Shown here piece by piece: positions 53,938 to 63,374 of a stretch of 64,000 nt of DNA (positions are counted from its first letter, which is position 1; every line of letters starts with the position of its first letter). The translations under genes and the position numbers were made by a program. This stretch comes from Rhynchopus euleeides (Eukaryota > Euglenozoa > Diplonemea > Diplonemida > Diplonemidae). The DNA lies in assembly GCA_963210315.1 (NCBI GenBank), contig OY723287.1:1736001-1800000 (forward strand). The letters run 5' to 3'. The notes beneath the pieces were generated by a model that was not told the DNA's origin, made no database searches, and saw only the letters and a list, made by a program, of their open reading frames with translations.

Positions 53938-53999
53938 TGAACAGATGTTCACTACCGTGGCCTCCGGCGGCTGGGGGGCTCCGCCCCCCAGACCCCCAT
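53938..53999 (+). repeat. GC-rich hairpin repeat, copy 7 (in hAT E)
   Basis: Common core followed by TAACCAAGTCCTTGCG, as after copy 3. Confidence 0.8.
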
Positions 54000-54424
54000 G
54001 TAGCGTGCCCGTCTAGTAACCAAGTCCTTGCGAGGTAGCTCTCTCTCTGCCCCTCTCAACTGCTGGGGTCGAGAGGGTGTTCAGTTTGATGAAATGGGTG
54101 AAACCATGTCTCAGAGGCTCCCTCCTCGACCTGACGATGGAGAGCCTGCTTCTGATCGACGCTGAGGGGGTATCACACAGGCAGCCATGGGGCAGTACGT
54201 GGCACGTTTCCTCAGTAAGCCGCGCACTCTCAAGTACAGCTCATTCAACGAGTTGCAGGAGTGCATGAATGCAATGAGGAGCTGGAGACGGTCGACACCA
54301 TCAGTGAAACGACCGGGGTGCAAACTGACGAGTCAGTGCACGAGGCGCGCGGCGAAGCCGCGCGCGCGCTACCCCCACCTATTGGGCCCCGGTCAGAAAA
54401 GCTATCTTATGCCCTGCCCTGGGA

Positions 54425-55869
54425 CAACAACAAAAAAAAAAGTATTTTCCCTCGATGTGCGCAATCTGCTGTGCTCTAAGAGATTGCGAGGTGTCGACAC
54501 CAAACGTTGTGTCAGTGCCGCGTAGCCTGTGCTGTCGCGTGGTTCTTGTGGCATATGTATGATGCTCGTGTGCATGTGATGCCGTGTCTCTGGCACCCCC
54601 CCCACACCCAGCCCCACCCCCACCCCCACCCCGTTGGCAGTGCCGGTGTGCTGAACTGATTCCACTGGAGTCTGCTGGCTGGATTCTCCGTTGTGAATCA
54701 GCCTCATGTGGCCCGCCGGGTCATTCTAACGCGCCTGCCGACTGTTGATAGCACAATCATCGTGACAAGCCCCAAAGTCACCACCCCCCCCCTACCTCCC
54801 ACCCCGACATTCGGTTATGCGTGGGACTCAAGTGTGAGCGCTGGGACCCCCACGGCCCCCGTCGGGCACCAGCGGTCACATCTAGGGTAACATTTGCCTT
54901 TCAACTGCTTCCCGCGATCACGAGCAGGGTTCCCGGAGTCCCCCCGTGGGGGGCAGGAAGGCGGGGGGGGGGGGGGGGGCAATCCAAACGAGAACCTTGA
55001 TCGTGGTCCCCCCCCCCCCCCTTGCTTTTCCACACCAGGATCGCCTGAGAGTACGTCCTATTTGTCTGAGTGCCCTCGCTACCAACAGGCTCTTCCCGCA
55101 TACCTTTCAGCCCCCCACCCCCCCCTTTTTCCGTTGCGAGAAGGCTGGGAGACCCTTACTACCGCCTCTCCCTCTCTCCTCTCCCGTCCCCTCCCTCACC
55201 TTCAGCATGACGTGTGCATTAGTCTATGAATGATGATGGTGTGTGTGCCACAATCCGTTGCTTTGGCTTCCCCCCTCTGTGCTGTCCGGAATGCCTTTGC
55301 CCATCCCCATTATTCAGAAGGGCAGGAAAGGGCACGCAGCAGCGGGCAGGGTTGTGCTGAACGAGCGACGGATGTGGGCACCGCAGCAGCTGCGATGAAC
55401 AGGCAATCGGGGGTGGGTGGGTGGGTGGGTGGTGTCTTGCCTTCCCTCTTGTGAGAACTGTGCCAAAACCATGACACACTTGTTGTGTTTTGCACCCCCT
55501 GCGTGTCCTGCGCCTCTTGAGTGGTGAAGGCAGACATCCAAAAATAAACCGTGGTCTCGATATGCACCCGACCCCACCAGAAGGGAAGAGAGCCACCCGT
55601 TCCGACACAAAAACAAAGCCGTGCCTGTGACAGCAGCGTGCTCCCCCCACTCCCTCCCAGATATCAGCACCGCGCCTCCCTCCCTTTTCAAGCGAGCTCT
55701 GAGGATGCCACTCCACTGCATCCCAAATACATCGTGTTGGGGAATCCTTCGGGTGTGCGATTCTGGAAGGGAGGTGATGCTGTCCGTGCAGGGCCGACAT
55801 CGCCTGACAACTTGATAACCACACACACACGCATCCGCTTCAGCATCTTGTACACCAAACGAAGAAACC
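54425..55869. other. Intergenic
   Basis: C- and G-runs (54596-54635, 54963-54980, 55005-55022) and GGTG tandem units (55410-55432). No gene supported. CCGCTTCAG at 55836-55844 is a plausible splice acceptor for the cyclophilin gene. Confidence 0.5.
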
Positions 55870-56757
55870 ATGCCCGGAAAGGCTGACTTCAAGGGGAAGA
55901 TGCGGAACGCATCCAACCCGCTTGTCTTCTTCGAGATTGAGCAGCGCGGCAACAAGCTGGGGCGCGTGGTGATGGAGCTGTACGCGGATGTCACCCCGCG
56001 TACCGCCGAGAACTTCCGCTGCCTGTGCACGGGGGAGAAGGGGAAGACCAGCCGCGGCAAGCCCCTGCACTACAAGGGCAGCACGTTTCACCGCGTGATC
56101 CCCAACTTCATGGTGCAGGGCGGTGACTTCACCAACGGGAACGGCACCGGTGGCGAGTCGATCTACGGGCGCAACTTCGCCGACGAGAACTTCAAGCTGA
56201 AGCACACGGAGGTGGGCCAGCTCTCCATGGCCAACGCGGGCCCCAACACCAACGGGTCGCAGTTCTTCATCACCACCTCCAAGCCGAGCTACCTCAACGG
56301 CAAGCACTGCGTGTTCGGTAAGGTGCTGCAGGGGTACGACATTGTGCAGCGTGTGGAGCGCATGCCGACGGACCGCAACGACAAGCCCAAGTCGCCCGTT
56401 GTGATCGGGGGGTGCGGCGAGATCAAGGAGGAGAAGGCGAAGGCCGCAGCGAAGCCCGCAGCGAAGCCGGCGGCGGCGGAGCCGAAGAAGGGGAAGAAGA
56501 AGCGCACCATCGACGAGGTTGCGGAGACCCCGGCGGCGCCTGCGGCGCCCGTCGCGGCGGCGAAGGCTGAGAGCAGCGACACCCGCACGGCTGCGCGGAA
56601 GTTCCGCCGGACAGACGAGTCGGGCGCGAAGAAGGACACCTCCGCCAACCCCCTCCTTGACCAGCTCGTGGTTGTGGAGCCCCCGAAGGCGCTCCTCAGC
56701 CAGCTGCAGGACCGCAACCACGCCCTGCAGCGCAAGGCACTCAAGAGGAAGAAGTAA
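55870..56757 (+). CDS. Cyclophilin-type peptidyl-prolyl isomerase with basic C-terminal tail
   Basis: 295 residues in one exon. Residues 18-180 are a cyclophilin domain with [15 protein letters not shown] (catalytic R75), [19 protein letters not shown] and GKHCVFGKV. The position that is Trp121 in human CypA is Tyr here (SYLNGKH, Y141), which in other cyclophilins lowers cyclosporin affinity. The tail is Ala/Lys-rich with GKKKR and RKFRRTD basic clusters and ends RKALKRKK, so nuclear location is plausible. The enzyme would catalyse proline isomerisation in folding or in RNA-processing complexes. The gene symbol is left empty since the subfamily cannot be settled. Confidence 0.92.
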   Translation: MPGKADFKGKMRNASNPLVFFEIEQRGNKLGRVVMELYADVTPRTAENFRCLCTGEKGKTSRGKPLHYKGSTFHRVIPNFMVQGGDFTNGNGTGGESIYGRNFADENFKLKHTEVGQLSMANAGPNTNGSQFFITTSKPSYLNGKHCVFGKVLQGYDIVQRVERMPTDRNDKPKSPVVIGGCGEIKEEKAKAAAKPAAKPAAAEPKKGKKKRTIDEVAETPAAPAAPVAAAKAESSDTRTAARKFRRTDESGAKKDTSANPLLDQLVVVEPPKALLSQLQDRNHALQRKALKRKK

Positions 56758-57713
56758 GCCCCTTCCGATCAGCCACACAACCTAGAGCGACGCCCCGCCG
56801 GGGGGCCTCTCTGCAGAACACCTTTCTTTTTTCGACACACGCCGCGAGAGAGAAGCATGTGTTGTCTCCCCTTTCTGGTTTCTTCGTTTCTTCGGGGGGG
56901 TGGGTCGGGCTGTTCTTTCTCTGGTGGGCCATGTGTATTTTTCATATTTCGTATTTGGGGGGGGGGGGGAAGTGCCCTCCCCCCCTCTCCCCCCCCTGAG
57001 GGACCCGCTGTCAGGCTGGGGGGGGGGGCGCCGATGCCAACAAGTGTTGGCAGGCATCTGCGGATATTTTTTTTTTGCAAGGGACGCTCGTTACAACTTT
57101 CACAGCTGCGGGATTAGCTCGGGCAGGCCCTCAGACCCCGCATCCATGGGTGGCCTTTTTGTCTACGAACGAATCAACAGGGGAAAAAAAGTTAGTATCA
57201 GGAGGGAGGCAGGGGGTTGAACGACAAAAAGAGCATGGGCATGGGGGGGTCGCGGGGCGCTCCGGGAGGGCGTGGGCTGTGTCTGTGTGTCTGTTGCACT
57301 GAGGTTTTCTTTTTGTTATCATTGGTGTGGTGGTGCGTCTTTCGTGGGTCACGTTGGTCAAGTCTGGGCTGGGGCTGTTTCGGCCGTCACGATTCCGAAG
57401 GAAGGGCCTGGGGTGGTGGTGGTGGCACATGAGCCATCGAAGGGAGGCAGGCGCATGTGGAAACTACCGACATGTGTCCTGCACAACCGCTAGGTGCTGC
57501 CTCCACGGGCACAGCGCTGAGCGGGAGGAAGGACGAGCGTGTCGCTGTGGTGCCCAGGAGAGTTGCAATGCCCCCCACCCCCCCACGCCCCCACCCTCCC
57601 ACCCCACGCGTGGCACTCGATCTCGGGCACAAAGCCTGTGCAGCAGGGTGTGGGGGTGTGTTTCACGTCACGACACACACAGGCACCCCACAGGTAGTGT
57701 TGTCCCTCACAGC
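56758..57713. other. Intergenic
   Basis: G-runs (56957-56969, 57019-57028), a T-run and CCC-rich stretches. No gene supported. Acceptor-like CTCACAG occurs at 57706-57712. Confidence 0.5.
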
Positions 57714-58310
57714 ATGGCGGTGTGGCTGAAGGCAGTGGCGTTGTTGGTGGTGTGCTCGGGGCACAGAGCGGCAGCGCAAGTGCTCCGCGCATCATGCATG
57801 GGTGACGTGGCGAAGCCTTGGCATTCGATTGCGGTATCGCCGCTGGTTCCTGGATCCGATCAATACAGGATCAACTATCAAGGGTACCAGGGCCATGGTG
57901 TCCCTCACACTCATTGGACCGAGACAGTGTCTCAGATTAATGACTACACGTTGACTCACGTCTCGGGCGACCTGGAGGGGCTGTCAGCATCGTTCCTCCC
58001 TGGGCCCGAAACGCTGATATTCAGCCATGGCGCAATGTGGCGAGCAATGCCCGACATCTACGGGATGTATGTGAACCGCGCCAACCACGCCGACACCGTC
58101 ACGGTTCGTAAAGCGGGCAGCCTGCACTGCAATGAGCTCAAGTTGGAGGGCACCGGGCTGCGTTGGAATCATTTGCACCCGAGAGTGAGTGCCTTGGGGG
58201 AGCTGTTCCTTGGGGGGCATGACGACGCATGGTACGACGCAGTCGGACAGGTCATTATCGTACAGGATACCACTACGCATAGTTACGAGTACTACGACCG
58301 TGTGTTGTAG
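57714..58310 (+). CDS. Small secreted protein of unknown function
   Basis: 198 residues from the ATG at 57714, which follows CTCACAGC directly; the frame is open further up but the upstream part is low-complexity. An N-terminal signal peptide (VWLKAVALLVVCSGHRAAAQ) predicts secretion. The mature part has evenly spread Trp, Tyr and His (WRAMPDIYGMYVNRANH, HDDAWYDAVGQ) and two Cys residues, consistent with a beta-rich folded domain. I recognise no family. Confidence 0.65.
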   Translation: MAVWLKAVALLVVCSGHRAAAQVLRASCMGDVAKPWHSIAVSPLVPGSDQYRINYQGYQGHGVPHTHWTETVSQINDYTLTHVSGDLEGLSASFLPGPETLIFSHGAMWRAMPDIYGMYVNRANHADTVTVRKAGSLHCNELKLEGTGLRWNHLHPRVSALGELFLGGHDDAWYDAVGQVIIVQDTTTHSYEYYDRVL

Positions 58311-59480
58311 GCCCCTGCAGGCAAGCCAACGGAGGCACAGGAGGTGCAGGGTGCAGGGTGTGTGGCGTTGCCTCTCCGGCAGAGCGAGAGCGAGCGGCAC
58401 TGTCCTGCCAAGGTGGTGCTGTGTCTGCCCCTCTGTCCCTCTGTCACGTCAACGTGAGGGAGAGCCCGCTTTTGCTTTGACATGCGTGTGCCTGAGGGCC
58501 TGCACCCCCACCACTGCAACCCTGCACACGTTGTGTATACCTCCATAATCAATACTGTGTTTGGGGGCTGCACTCGCTGGAAACCTCTGACATGTTCCGC
58601 GGATGCGCTTGCTCCACACCGCACGCTGTTGTGGGTTTGCGGGTTTGCGGGCATGACATGTGCCAACGAGGAGGGCTCGGCGAGAAGGCGGCCCCCACAG
58701 ACACGCAAACGAGTCGCGCGGCTTTGCGTGCTTGCGATATTTTCCCTTTCCAGTGCCTCTTGGGCAACACACGTAGCGTGGCTCTCCTGCTGGGACCTGC
58801 TTTCTTGATTGTTCTTTCGATTGATGGCTGCCGTGATGCAGGCAGGGCATTCCGCCGCTCCAGCCCAGCCGCGTTCCGAGCAGCCCGCAACAGCATTCGT
58901 ATCTCATCACATTTCCGACCAGCTCGACAATACGACATTGTCCAGACTACATTTCAGTCTGCCTCACTGAGCACCACTTTCTTGTTTGCATCGACTGCCA
59001 TTTTCACCAGCGGGGTGGGATAGGTTGGGTTCCAAAAAGCCCCCCTCCCCCCCGTCGCGAGCATGCAGACTGATGAATCAAAGAGCCTCTTGGACGACAC
59101 ACAGCTCCGTTTTCCTCCCTCTGTGTCGCTTTTGGCTTTTTGAGTTTACGTTGTTGTTTTTGTCAGTTCTGCGGATGGAGCTCAGGAAGCTTGACACCGT
59201 GCGGATCCTAGCGAACGCTTCACACCCCTGCAGCTTGCGTGGGGTGTTCAGCGTTCGGAGAATGGCAGTCACACTCTTCCCTTCGGGCAAAGATGTAAGG
59301 GGAAGTGTACCAACCGCCACTCAGCAGCGTCCATCTGGGCGCTGAGGTCGCTCCCCCGGTTGAGTGATCTCCCCGTATGTTTCGCCAAGCTGGAGAATTC
59401 TGCAGGATGGCACCCCGCACCCCCCCAACCCACCCCTGCCTCGGCTCTGCCCCAGATCGTGCTGCCCCCCGCCCCAATGC
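58311..59480. other. Intergenic
   Basis: Short frames on both strands, none with recognisable features. No repeat structure seen. Confidence 0.5.
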
Positions 59481-60829
59481 CTATGGACACAAGACATCTC
59501 CCCGACGAGCTGAATGATGCCAAGAAAAAAACCATCGGCGCTGACGCCGATGATCCGCCGCCGTCGCCTCCTGGCGCGCCCCCTCCGGGTCCGGGCTGGG
59601 TGGGCGGCATTCCTTCCACAACCCTCTGAGGCTCTCCTCCAGGCCGTCGATTCTCTCTGACAGCTTGGCGTACATCGTCGAGCCGCCTTCCCGCAGCGCC
59701 CGCACCTCTGCACCCATCATGGCGCCCGCTGCCGCGAGGTTGGCGTGGATCTTATCCACGCCGTCCGTGCACTCGCGGGTCGCACGCCCCGCCTCCTCCA
59801 CCTGCTGCTGCAGGTCTGCGTTCCCGCGCGCGATCGCCGCCACCTCCTTGTCCGTCTGCCGCTGGCGCTGGGCCTGCGCCGCGATCTCCCCTTCAACCTC
59901 CTGCGGGAGCCCCGCAACCTCACCCGTTACCTGGCGCCCCAGGGCGGCGTGCGCCTCCTGCTGCTGGAGGCGCATGGCCCCCACTTCCCGCGCCAAATCC
60001 TTGACACCGGCCATCAGGGCGGACACGGCGTCCTGTACACCATGCGGCTGCTCAGGTGCAGGCGGGGGCTGCTGGCTGCGGCGCTCCTCCTCCCACGCAC
60101 GGAGGCGCTCCTCCACCCTCGTCGCTGCCGACTCCGCGCACGCCTCCGCGAGCTGCCGGAGGTCCACGGAACCTCCCACAGCGCCAGACCCCTCCGCTAG
60201 AGGGGTTTTCGGCCCGGCGTCATCTCGACGTCCACCTCGGGCTGGCGCAGGGTGGCCTTCGGGCGCAGCGCCGCCAGCTGCTCCTCCGCCGCGGCGATCT
60301 CCTGGCGCTTCGCCAGGATCCGCATGGCGATCGCCCCCCCGGCTCTGGCACCCCCGCCCCTGCCGGCGCCCTGCTTGCCGCCCGGTTTACCCGCCTGCAG
60401 TGCGGCGGTGTCCTTGGCGAGGCCGTCCCGGAGCCTCGCCAGGCGGCCCGGCAGGTTGCGCTCCTCGCGCTGCTTGGCGTCCGCCTCCTTCTTCTTCTCC
60501 AGCTCCGCCGCCTCCACCAGCACATCGACGATGCGCAGCTGCTGGCCGTTCACGTCGACCACAGCGGAGGCGGGGGGCTCAGCGGCGTGGAGGGTGTAGA
60601 CCCCCTTGCGAAGGGGACCTACCTCCGCCGACCAGCCCATCATCTGGAGGAGGCTGTCCAGCTGCAGCCTCCGGAACCCGTCTGGCACTGGCCCGAGGCG
60701 GTATACGCGTGAAAGCGTGATGTTGTAGAGGGGGGGTGGGGAGGCCGTCTGCGGCGATTGGCCGGCACCTTGACAGGTGGTGCCGTTACCAGGGGAGACC
60801 CCGGGGATGTTGGCGGCCTGGCCTGACAT
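59481..60829 (-). mobile_element. LINE ORF1-like remnant, minus strand
   Basis: From an ATG at 60829 a frame runs to a stop at 60197 (MSGQAANIPGV..., with an alpha-helical AELEKKKEADAKQREE stretch). A second frame, shifted, runs 60179-59481 with a strong coiled coil (QAQRQRQTDKEVAAI, DLQQQVEEAG). Helical, Gln-rich composition resembles the coiled-coil tail of the ORF1 at 33622-37122. No ORF2 follows, so either it is a broken element or an unrelated coiled-coil host gene. Confidence 0.4.
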
Positions 60830-60941
60830 TTTTAAGAACCCCACTTGTGTAACCCTCTCCCTGTGTGTGTGTGTGTGTGTGTGTTGACCACTTTTTAGGT
60901 GGGTTAACCCTGCACGGGTCCTAGCCCACCCCCATCCCACC

Positions 60942-61247
60942 CTACGTCACAGCCGAGGCCCCACTCGGGTCAGAGTGTGGGGCCAGTTCAGTGCCACTCG
61001 GAGGAGGGCGTGCCGCAAAGCTCGCGTGATGCGTGTTGCAGCAGTAGGTTAGAGACTTAGATTCAACAACACAGTCCCCGCAGCGCCCCATCCTATGGGC
61101 CTTCTTGCAGAACTCCATAGTGACGCAGAGCCCGTCGCCGTCGTTGTGGTGCTGCAGTTCATGGCAGCAGGTCTCGGCTGGCACTCGCCCCTGCACGCAG
61201 GCCGCGCACCGGGGTTTGCTGTGCCGGTCGCAAGTCAGAGTCAGAGA
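60942..61247 (-). pseudogene. LINE ORF2 C-terminal zinc-finger remnant, minus strand
   Basis: The minus-strand frame reads CDRHSKPRCAACVQG, CCHELQHHNDGDGLC, CKKAHRMGRCGDCVV and YCCNTHHASF before a stop at 60942. The spacing of Cys/His pairs is like the C-terminus of the LINE ORF2 at 41460-41790. The frame is cut at 61248, where the duplicated DUF4116 flank begins. Confidence 0.6.
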
Positions 61248-61249
61248 GT

Positions 61250-61440
61250 TGAAGGGAGGGTGTATTGGGTGGGGGTTGGGAACCAACGCCTGCCTAGACA
61301 CACCCGTCGCTCAGCTACGGAAGCTTGACTGCACTGCGCTACACAACCTGCAGGTGTGGGACACGAGTGCCTTTGCAAGCAGAAAGAGTCATGTTGGTGT
61401 TCCTGGCTGACAGGAGCACTTTCCGAAAAAAATCGAAAAC
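61250..61440 (+). repeat. Distal part of the duplicated DUF4116 5' flank, copy 2
   Basis: Matches 32326-32515 closely, from TTGAAGGGAGGGTGTATTGG to AAAAAATCGAAAA. Confidence 0.8.
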
Positions 61441-62345
61441 TTTGGCTGGTGTTACCGAAATATGGGCAAATTCGCACGAACGGGGCACGAAATATCAGGG
61501 TGGGCTCATTTTTTCTCTTTTCCCCCCCTTTTTTTTCTTGGTAGTATTTTTCACGTATTGCCTGTGTTTTTTCAGGAACCACTCGAATTTCGCGTGAATT
61601 TTGGGCATGTGTAGGCCTGGATAGGCCTATACATGCACGCATTGGCCCGTTCTGGCCTGTTTAGGTCGGCTGGAGGACGTTGCAGAAGTGACATCTCGCT
61701 GAGGGTTTCCCTTTGGTGTTGGGCCACCAGGAGGGGAGGGACCCAATATGAGAGTAAAATAGGTGGGCAGAGCAACCTAGTGGTCGAGGTTTCCGGGAGC
61801 ACCGGCGCGCAGCGCTGTGTGATCCATGAATGATCTGCCCGTGGCTGCACAGCTTGTGCAGACGACCCTCTCTCAAGGAGGGCTACCTCCAGCTGCGGTC
61901 TACCGGTTACTTCTGGCGGACGACCCCTGGGCGTCAGAGGTTAGGGAGGTCGACAAGGAGGTGATCCCGTTCCTGTGGGAGGGCGGCGTGGAGCAGTGCA
62001 CCGAGCTGCCGAGCCCGTGGTCGCGGAAGGAGCTAGCGGCGCTGCTCCACTACCTGGGGCCGGCGACCAGGAGCCAGAGCGACGAGCGCCGCACGTGGCC
62101 TTGCAATGGAAGGAGGGAAGCGCCCTCAAGAGTACTGCCTCCTGGTGGTCCACCGACGGGCAAGCTCAAGCTAATCTAGAGCGTACTTGTCCATATCCAG
62201 CCCGGCATTGAGTGTTCTGGGGTGTGTTCGTTGCCACTGTGTGGCAACGAGCTCCTGGAACGGGGAAAAAGGGGGCCGAAAAAAACGGGGCCCAAACGGG
62301 TTTTTGGCCACGAACAGGGCACGAAATATCAGGGGTCGATTACAC
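61441..62345. other. ~900-bp insertion relative to DUF4116 copy 1
   Basis: This stretch is absent between the matching flanks of copy 1 (around 32516). CGGGGCACGAAATATCAGGG at 61484-61503 recurs almost unchanged at 62315-62334. A 117-codon frame at 61826-62179 begins MNDLPVAAQLVQTTLSQGG and looks protein-like, but I cannot assign it. No clean target duplication is visible. Confidence 0.5.
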
Positions 62346-62534
62346 CATTGGCCTTTCCTGGCTATGGTCCCAAAGTGCCCAGGTTTGGACCCGAGACACA
62401 CACGCGCACCTGATGAGAATCGTCTTTATGACCATGCACCACGCTGAGCGGGCGCATGCCTCCTGATTGATTGCAACACACACACAGAGCCACACCACCC
62501 TGCAGGGCGCTGCTAACTTTTCACAGGCGTGGTT
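62346..62534 (+). repeat. Proximal part of the duplicated DUF4116 5' flank, copy 2
   Basis: Matches 32512-32701. TGCTAACTTTTCACAG at 62511-62526 repeats the acceptor of copy 1. Confidence 0.8.
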
Positions 62535-63374
62535 ATGGAGGTGTTCCTGAAGGATGCGGCGACAGGCGTGACGCACGCTGTCGACATCGGGATGAACGAG
62601 AATCCCGACAGGCTGAAGCGCCAAGCACGCGAGGCGTTCCGCTACACTGATGGTGTGGAGGAAGAGGACGTGCATCTGTCGGTGGGGGGCAAAGCGGTGT
62701 GTGACGACGAGCCTCTGTGCAGCCATGCAGGTGTCGAAGCCGGATGCGTGGTTCACGTCACCCTCCGTCCCGACCGTCACCTCGATGCGGTGCACAAGGG
62801 GGAGAAGCAACTGTGGCAGGTCCCGCTGTGGGTGACGACACGCGATGAGGTCCTTCAAGCCGTTCGGGAGTTGCCGGACGAAGATGACGACGAGTCTGCG
62901 GAGGACTGGTTCGAACATGCGCACACCACCGTGAAGGGTGATCGCGAGATCGTTCTTGCTGCAGTTCAACAAAATGGGGACTCACTCGAGTACGCAGACG
63001 ACAGCCTGAAGGGTGATCGTGAGATCGTTCTTGCTGCAGTTCAACAATATGGGCCCTCACTCAGCGATGCAGACGACAGCCTGAAGGGTGATCGTGAGAT
63101 CGTTCTTGCTGCAGTTCAACAATATGGGCCCTCACTCAGCGATGCAGACGACAGCCTGAAGGGTGATCGTGAGATCGTTCTTGCTGCAGTTCAACAAAAT
63201 GGGGACTCACTCAACTACGCAGACGACAGCCTGAAGGGTGATCGTGAGATCGTTCTTGCTGCAGTTCAACAAAATGGGCACTTACTCCACGACGCAGACG
63301 ACAGCCTGAAGGGTGATCGTGAGATCGTTCTTGCTGCAGTTCAACCCTGGGGGCCTTTGCGAACAGACCGTTGA
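62535..63374 (+). CDS. Ubiquitin-like/DUF4116-repeat protein, copy 2
   Basis: 279 residues from the ATG at 62535, 8 bases after the acceptor. Residues 1-85 form a ubiquitin-like domain (MEVFLKDAATGVTHAVDI, VHVTLRPDRHLDAV). A linker with LWQVPLWVTTRDEVLQAV and an acidic PDEDDDESAEDWFE leads to about six 25-residue DUF4116 units (KGDREIVLAAVQQ plus a variable NGDSLEYADDS-type part). It ends shortly after the last unit with PWGPLRTDR. The frame is intact, unlike copy 1. The function is unknown; the ubiquitin-like head suggests a link to protein-modification or adaptor roles, which is inference only. Confidence 0.82.
   Translation: MEVFLKDAATGVTHAVDIGMNENPDRLKRQAREAFRYTDGVEEEDVHLSVGGKAVCDDEPLCSHAGVEAGCVVHVTLRPDRHLDAVHKGEKQLWQVPLWVTTRDEVLQAVRELPDEDDDESAEDWFEHAHTTVKGDREIVLAAVQQNGDSLEYADDSLKGDREIVLAAVQQYGPSLSDADDSLKGDREIVLAAVQQYGPSLSDADDSLKGDREIVLAAVQQNGDSLNYADDSLKGDREIVLAAVQQNGHLLHDADDSLKGDREIVLAAVQPWGPLRTDR

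Larger units (their letters stand above)
53565..54416. mobile_element. hAT-type DNA transposon E (non-autonomous)
   Basis: Ends CAGGGGAAAAGATAGC and (inverted) CAGGGCATAAGATAGC are flanked by the 8-bp duplication CCCTGGGA at 53557-53564 and 54417-54424. It is 852 bp with no transposase. Two tandem GC-rich hairpin repeats (53781, 53938) and a (GC)n hairpin (54345-54368) lie inside. Its ends are those of element B, so B and E are one family. Confidence 0.9.

Noticed and set aside
7000-54400. CRISPR array or bacterial operon content suggested by palindromic repeats
   Set aside because: Repeats are dispersed in eukaryotic transposons, spacing is irregular, and no cas-like genes are present; introns show the DNA is eukaryotic.
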